Shown piece after piece: positions 43,041-47,436 of a DNA stretch of 47,436 nt. Made by a program: the position numbers and the translations under genes. The stretch covers positions 1 through 47,436 of the forward strand of contig RDEW01000124.1 in the NCBI GenBank assembly GCA_011109175.1. The letters run 5' to 3'. The stretch comes from Dicyema japonicum. Lineage: Eukaryota > Dicyemida > Rhombozoa > Dicyemidae. Each line of letters begins with the position of its first letter. The first letter of the stretch is position 1. A model generated the notes under the pieces. The model did not search any database. It worked only from the letters and a program-made list of their open reading frames with translations, and was not told the origin of the DNA.

Positions 43041-43229
43041 GAAAACTGTGTCCAACGTTCATACAATGGATCAACACACATTACACCCGAAAGACTGGAC
43101 ACTACATGCTCTACATGCGGTTTTGCCAATGCACGCAAATATGGACTTTTCTGCTCGTCTTGCCGTGACTTTTTCCACCTTGGATGTATAAAGATGTTTC
43201 AGCGGGCTGCGTGCTCGCTCTGCCTTTGA
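43041..43229 (+). pseudogene. PHD-like C4HC3 zinc finger frame, in frame with the LINE downstream
   Basis: The frame has no ATG and runs SYNGSTHITPERLDTT, then CSTCGFANARKYGLF, CSSCRDFFHLGC and IKMFQRAACSLC, closing at TGA (43,227). The spacing is C-x2-C-x11-C-x2-C-x4-H-x2-C-x8-C-x2-C (43,107-43,223), a PHD-type zinc-binding pattern, usually a histone-tail or protein-interaction module and also found in some retroelement proteins. After the single stop the same frame continues as the LINE protein at 43,230 onward, so finger and LINE may once have been one protein. Confidence 0.5.
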
Positions 43230-44100
43230 CCTACAACCGGACTCTCTTGGGAAAAAGTCTTCGACGAAGCTCGTTGCGAATGGTGTGAAACTGGTTTGGA
43301 TATGCCGAACGATCCTTCGAGGCAACGTGACTGGGATGATATTTACTCCAAGAATATCTTCGACGTGCTAAAGTCTGAGGCCAACCAGCATCGTCTTGCA
43401 TGCCTCGTGTCCGCCGCCAACCATGGGAGCGGAGCGTGGCTGGATGCACTTCCGTGTTCCTCCCTGGGGACCCTATTGGACGATGATTGTATTCGGAATT
43501 GGAATCGCACAACGCCTGGGAGCTGATGTTTGCGTCGAACACCAATGTCGCTGTGGAGGGATCGTCGATGCCAAAGGGCTGCACCCGCTCTCGTGCAAAA
43601 GGAGCGCGGGCAGAGCACCCCGCCATGCTGCTATGAACAACATTGTCTTGCGAGCTCTTGAAGCGGCAGGCTTCCCGGCAGTACTGGAACCTGTGGGATT
43701 GGACCGCGGAGATGGGAAAAGACCGGATGGGTTAACTATCTTTCCGTTCACTGAGGGAAAATCGCTCGTATGGGACTGCACTGTTGTGGATTCTTTCTCG
43801 AACTCGATGATGCTCAGCTCGGCGCAGTCTGCTGGATCGGCAGCCGATCTGGCCGAGAAAATCAAGATTAAAAAATATGGCGAAATTGGAGACCGCTACC
43901 GTTTTGTACCGGTAGCAATCGAGACGTCTGGTGCGGCTGGAAGTATTACAGCCTCTTTCCTAAAGGAAATCGGGGGAAAATTGGCCCACCGCAAGAAAGA
44001 CGTGCGGGAAGCGGTCTGGCTGAGGCAAAGAATTGGTATCGCAGTTGTTCGCGGAAACGCTTACTCCGTGATGTCAGCAGCCGCTCTCCCCCATAGTTAA
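43230..44100 (+). pseudogene. LINE C-terminal region with restriction-like endonuclease, copy 1
   Basis: The first frame (to ~43,498) reads GLSWEKVFDEARCEWC, RQRDWDDIYSKNIFDVLKSE and ALPCSSLGTLLDDDCIR. One extra A in CGGAATTGG then shifts it, and the frame to 44,100 continues GIGIAQRLGADVCVEHQ, CRCGGIVDAKGLHPLSC (the C-x-C...H-x4-C knuckle), SAGRAPRHAAMN, GKRPDGLTIFPFTEG, KSLVWDCTVVDSF and KYGEIGDRYRFVPVAIE. It ends RIGIAVVRGNAYSVMS. The knuckle followed by R-P-D...W-D-x-T-V-x-D is the restriction-like (PD-(D/E)XK) endonuclease of one branch of site-specific-type LINEs. The RT is absent. GC content is clearly higher than the surroundings, and apart from one TGA and one frameshift it is open, so it is relatively young. 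Confidence 0.8.
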
Positions 44101-44274
44101 TAAATAATATTTTATTGTTAATAAATTTTTGATAATAAAAAAAAAATTATTAGAATTATTTTCACTAATTTATAATCACTTCCATTGATGCTAAAATATT
44201 TGTTATCAAAAAAGTTCGATTGGTTATATTTTATATTTATTATTAACTTCTGAATTTCTTAATCTATTTTTTCG
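44101..44274. other. A/T-rich spacer
   Basis: Starts right after the LINE stop with TAATAAATAATATTTTATTG. It may include the LINE 3' tail. No coding content. Confidence 0.5.
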
Positions 44275-44747
44275 ACGCTAAAGGTCTTCATGCCCTCTCC
44301 TGCTGAGCGAACGCAGATGTCCGAGGCACAGAGCCATTAACTGAGTTATTGCGTTGGGAAGAAGACACTGGATTCTCTGTCCAGTTGGATCCTCTTGGAT
44401 TGGTTTTAGTCAAAAAAGACTTGTCAACTCTCTAAGGGAAAGCAATAGGGAAAGCCTGGGATGCCACCTGTGTGGATAGATTCTCTCCTGTAACCTTTCC
44501 CTGACAGCAACCAACTCAGGATGAGCCTTAAGAAAAAGAAATACGAAAGTTTCTGTGGAAAGTTCATTTTTGAACCAGTCGCTTTCGAAACATCAAGAGT
44601 CATTGAAAGCGAATCATTAATCTTGTTGAATCAGATTGGATCGCTTATTGCGAGGAGGAAAACGGATGAGTTGTTCATTGAGCGAATTTCCTTACAAATC
44701 TTGAGGGAAATGCTTTTCGATTTTGAGATAAAAAAGTTTCGTCAATA
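44275..44747 (+). pseudogene. LINE restriction-like endonuclease end, copy 2 (degraded)
   Basis: GLHALSC (knuckle end), then DPLGLVLVKKD, GKAWDATCVDRFSPV (W-D-A-T catalytic block). After a shift, the frame 44,521-44,747 gives LKKKKYESFCGKFIFEPVAF, ESLILLNQIGSLIARRKTDE and IERISLQILREMLF. Co-linear with 43,550-44,090 and with the minus-strand copy at 45.4-46.0 kb, to which it is closer (EPVA-E, LLNxxGSLIA). Stops present. Confidence 0.7.
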
Positions 44748-44999
44748 AAGTTATTTAATCTAGTCACTATAAGAGATTACACATCAAACTGAGAATTTTT
44801 CTTTAAAACACAAATGAAGCGAGAAAATGGATTATTAGTATGTTTTCGGGGATTGATTTTCGACTTGCTTTGAAGCATGAACTGGGTCCAGGAAAATTTT
44901 CGGAGAATAACTATCAAACACGTAGAGTCCAAAGCCAGGTTCCGACTATTAGCATAAATGAAATAACAAAAACCGAGCTTATTACAATCATAAAAGAAA
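44748..44999. other. No gene recognised
   Basis: The 98-codon minus-strand frame (45,073-44,777) shows no motif and overlaps the LINE fragment on the plus strand. Probably a shadow. Confidence 0.35.
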
Positions 45000-45331
45000 G
45001 CAAACTTACCGATTAGATATGGAGGAGAGGAAAAAAAGTCGGGTCTTTGTTTGGCGACCTGGAAGATGTTCAAAGAAGAAAGATGTTGTCAACAATATCA
45101 CTGACAGACCAATTCGACATGCCTGAGATACGTGCATGTTTCAAGATCAGTAAAAGTACGAGTATACAATGCTTTCGTCAGATCCATGCTGCTCTACAAC
45201 TCGGGAACGTGGGGACTAACTCGGACATTACGATATTATGGAATCATACTTCTGCTAGGGGGTTTTTAGAGGGAAGCCACGAACAACTTCGTTTAATGAA
45301 AATCGATCTAAGACATGTTAAATGGCATTAG
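45000..45331 (+). pseudogene. LINE RT-connection fragment (GDLEDVQ block)
   Basis: From ~45,015: RGKKVGSLFGDLEDVQRRKM, LSTISLTDQFDMPEIRACFK, then HAALQLGNVGT (L-L-Y-N-S-G-T-W in intact relatives). Same block as 4,967-5,176 on the other strand. No YADD box upstream and no C-terminal region downstream. Confidence 0.65.
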
Positions 45332-45379
45332 AAGACGCAGATGATCTAGAAAGCCAAAAAATCGTAATCTTGAAAAGAG

Positions 45380-45446
45380 CGTAATTTAGAACGCATTTCC
45401 CCTGACTACTGGCTGATCTCGTAATTTAGAACGCATTTCCCCTGAC
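45380..45446. repeat. 27-bp direct repeat, period 40, at LINE 3' end
   Basis: CGTAATTTAGAACGCATTTC plus CCCTGAC occurs at 45,380-45,406 and 45,420-45,446. The second unit contains the stop of the minus-strand LINE, so the repeat extends its 3' end, as in LINEs that end in short tandem units. Confidence 0.85.
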
Positions 45447-46087
45447 GATTTGCAAGGAAATGCGCTCAATCAGCAGCTCTTTTCTCTCCTATCATTTTTT
45501 TACGCGATGAGCGATCCGGTTCTGTTTAGCAGGATCAGTGACCTTCTTCCTATTATTCCTGACGGTTCCACTGCGACTGGTTCAAAAATGGACTGTCTAC
45601 CGAGACATAAGTATTTCTTTTTCTTTAGGGTCTCAGCCTTCTCCGAAGCAGAGCGCTTGTTAGTTGCTGGCATAACAAGGTTGGAGGGAGAAAGGCTATC
45701 CTTACAGTTGGCGTCCGAGGCAAGGTATTTACCGCTTTCCCATGGGAAGACAGTAGTTCCGTAGTTGGTTGGCTGGAGCAAGTCCAAGCGCTTCCAATTA
45801 GACAGGAAATCCGGCAGTTTTAAGTACCCAAGCAATGATCCATTGATTGCGGCGTGTCTAGGGCTCCTTCCAGCACTCTTCCAGAAGGAGAGAGCGTGAA
45901 GTCCTTTCGTGTCGACCATTCCTCCACATCTAAACCGATGGATCGTGTAAACATCCATTCCGAGGCGGACGGAAACCCCAATCCTCGTCGCGTCGTCATC
46001 CAGTAGTGTCCCAAGTGAGGTACATGGTAATACTCTGAGCTCTCGTTCATCATGCAGAAGCCAGACAAGCAAGACGATGCTGATCAA
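45426..46087 (-). pseudogene. LINE knuckle and restriction-like endonuclease region
   Basis: Frame 46,087-45,500: LPCTSLGTLLDDDATRIGVS, RLGMDVYTIHRFRCGGMVDT, KGLHALSFWKSAGRSPRHAA, then TVFPWESGKYLASDANCKDS, KKKKYLCLGRQSIFEPVAVE and RSLILLNRTGSLIA. The first two cysteines of the knuckle are degraded (H-R-F-R-C; the last Cys is replaced in HALSF). The W-D-x-T block reads S-D-A-N, so catalytic residues are damaged. The tail continues IERISLQIVRGNAF to a stop near 45,425. Confidence 0.75.
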
Positions 46088-46520
46088 GCACAGGTTTTAT
46101 CTCTTCTATGATCTTTGAGCATAAAAGCTTGTCCCATTCTCGCTGTTTATTAGCGTTCTTACGGAATCCAACACCCAGTCGGGTCCAAACTTCCCGAGCC
46201 ATGCATACCACTGATTCAGCGTCCGATCCGTTAATGTAGCGTAGGATCTGGCGTGTGAGAGCACTGGAAGCATATGTCGAAGAAAGAGTTCTAGTTGTGA
46301 GCGTTTTCCGATTCCTCCGTAGCGAAGAGGTAGTTTGCATTAGATCCAGCCAGTTTCATCAAAGAAATATTGAGCGTTTCTTCAACGGCAGTCCTCAGCT
46401 TCTCGACGATGGCTCTTAAAAAGTTAATGTCCGTGAAACATGGGATGTCCGTAGAAGAAAAAGTTAGGCGGAAATTCCTGAGGAAAGAACAAAGCCATGT
46501 GGAGTCCAGGGTTTGTAAAT
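46050..46520 (-). pseudogene. LINE region between RT and endonuclease
   Basis: One frame (46,340-46,050) and a second overlapping frame give CKLPLRYGGIGKRSQLELF, RHMLPVLSHARSYATLT and WLGKFGPDWVLDSVRTL, then EWDKLLCSKIIEEIKPVLDQ and HRLACLASA (compare DWDDIYSKNIFDVLKSEANQ HRLACLVSA at 43.3 kb). The P-x-R-x-G-G-I/L-G block is common after this RT type. Confidence 0.65.
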
Positions 46521-47436
46521 TTAATGTGAATTGTAGGAGTGATGTATTTTTTCCTCCAGGAGAGCTGACACATTATTATAGTGTAGGGGAGAGTCAAAAA
46601 ATTGCATTTTCAAGTTGGGTAACCGATACATCGCGGAGGTGAGCAGAAATAGCGGCCACTGCACGGCAGAAGTCTTCCTATCCGCAAGCAACGTTTTATA
46701 ATTTTCACAGTTATACGGGTTCGGTTCCAACCCTAGTGCCTCAAGTGCAGAGATCGCAGACTTGACTTCCACCACCACAAGTTCCCAATTACCTCCGACA
46801 GCCGCGTCGTCAAGGTACCATAAATTTAATGGAGTTCGCATCGTTGATGCTGCACATTCGATACCCAAGGCGAAGAGCAGGGGGCCAAGAAGGTCACCTT
46901 GTTGAACTCCAGTTTTGGATTCAATGATGTGTTGCCCGAATATCAGGGTACATGAGGAGCCGTATGCAAGTTTCCTAGAAATGCTAACTTCTATGATTCT
47001 GTCTCTGCGAATGCTATTGAAAGCATTGCGTATGTCCAGTTTGACTATTATATTATTCGTAGTGTCTGGCGGACTGGTAGTAAAGTTCCTGATTGAGTGT
47101 ATTACTGCCTCGCATCCATGAGGAATTCCAGCCCCCAGTTGGGGACTTAGTCTTGCTCGCTGCTCTGGCATGTCTCCGATCATGACCTTCTTATTCACTT
47201 CTTTGCAGATGTCCCATTTGTCTTTTTTGATCCTAGACGGTGAGGGCGGATCATCAGCAATCGAATGACTTCTCAGTGCAGTCGTCAGGTTAACTGTCTC
47301 GTATTTAGAGGCATTTCTCTTGATGATTGAATTGAGGTTCTCTTCTTTCAGTTCGGTCGGATGTGATCCGAGGACAATAGGTGCAAAGCAGAAAAGGCGT
47401 ATCCAGGCATTTTGAGTATTGTCATCGACTGCCCTG
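46521..47436 (-). pseudogene. LINE reverse transcriptase (YLDD type)
   Basis: The frame 47,198-46,521 carries AGIPHGCEAVIHSIRNF, IIVKLDIRNAFNSIRRDRII (motif A), HIIESKTGVQQGDLLGPLLF (motif B) and LNLWYLDDAAVGGNWE (motif C, YLDD). The thumb follows with LEALGLEPNPYNCE. Upstream to the window edge KKDKWDICKE and SKYETVNLTTALRSHSIADD give the N-terminal linker in the same orientation. Catalytic Asp residues are intact. A frame break after LLEEKIHHSYNSH separates it from the rest. Confidence 0.85.

Larger units (their letters stand above)
45420..47436 (-). mobile_element. LINE with RT and restriction-like endonuclease, partial (runs off window)
   Basis: Minus-strand element whose 3' coding end is at ~45,425 and whose 5' part lies beyond 47,436. 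In order: N-terminal linker (NTQNAWIRLFCFAPIVLGSH), RT, a LPLRYGGIGKRSQLELF block, knuckle and restriction-like endonuclease. Several frame breaks. Homologous to the plus-strand copies at 43.2-44.1 and 44.3-44.75 kb, with which it is convergent. Confidence 0.85.

Noticed and set aside
43231-43865. Long minus-strand open frames (up to 131 codons) opposite the restriction-endonuclease LINE
   Set aside because: The plus strand carries clear LINE motifs. The antisense frames are shadows favoured by the higher GC content there.
1-47436. Bacterial or viral gene cluster, defence system or biosynthetic operon
   Set aside because: No operon spacing or ribosome-binding sites. Introns, LINEs, hAT and MULE show an animal-type nuclear genome. 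No viral gene was recognised.

Overview
This is an AT-rich eukaryotic (animal) genomic window, built almost entirely from decayed transposable elements. The evidence is several clades of non-LTR retrotransposon (LINE), two hAT DNA transposons, a MULE transposase, a tRNA-derived SINE-like repeat, GT-AG bounded exon-like open frames, and a broken intron-containing copy of the animal/fungal AAA+ helicase gene RUVBL1. I see no intact host gene, operon, CRISPR array or rRNA gene. The mixture of element families suggests an invertebrate, and the divergent RUVBL1 would fit a fast-evolving (perhaps parasitic) lineage. The species cannot be fixed from the sequence alone.

Layout. 1-12,403: single-copy-looking AT-rich DNA with scattered relics. 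These are an inverted copy of a repeat found further right (225-470), a diverged ~160-bp tandem repeat (1,761-2,120), LINE fragments (3.4-3.9, 5.0-5.3 and 8.3-9.2 kb), the RUVBL1 pseudogene (5,480-6,181), a 5'-truncated LINE with target-site duplication (6,648-7,152), exon-like open frames (7.3-9.6 kb) and three tandem duplications with ~95-bp units (10.4-12.1 kb). A single N at 12,404 marks a join.

12,405-23,230 and 25,657-38,812 are two direct copies of one ~10.8-kb segment, separated by a 2.8-kb minus-strand LINE (APE endonuclease, RT and C-terminal region, all frame-broken). The copies differ by small indels, by a ~2.3-kb block containing a hAT transposon present only in copy 2, and by uneven divergence that peaks inside a LINE reverse transcriptase. 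Some exon-like frames are open only in copy 1 and others only in copy 2.

38,813-47,436: a second hAT, with TAGGGCAA ends and enclosing a LINE fragment (39,897-41,547); a dead MULE transposase; then a cluster of three LINE copies of a clade with a restriction-like (PD-(D/E)XK) endonuclease. The last of these runs off the window on the minus strand with a recognisable YLDD reverse transcriptase. A PHD-like C4HC3 zinc finger lies in frame upstream of the first copy.

The genes do not form a working pathway. The window records serial transposition, nested insertion, segmental duplication and possible gene conversion. The best candidates for a second look are the duplication (real or assembly/haplotype artefact), its mosaic divergence, the zinc finger joined to the restriction-like LINE, and the unidentified exon-like frames.
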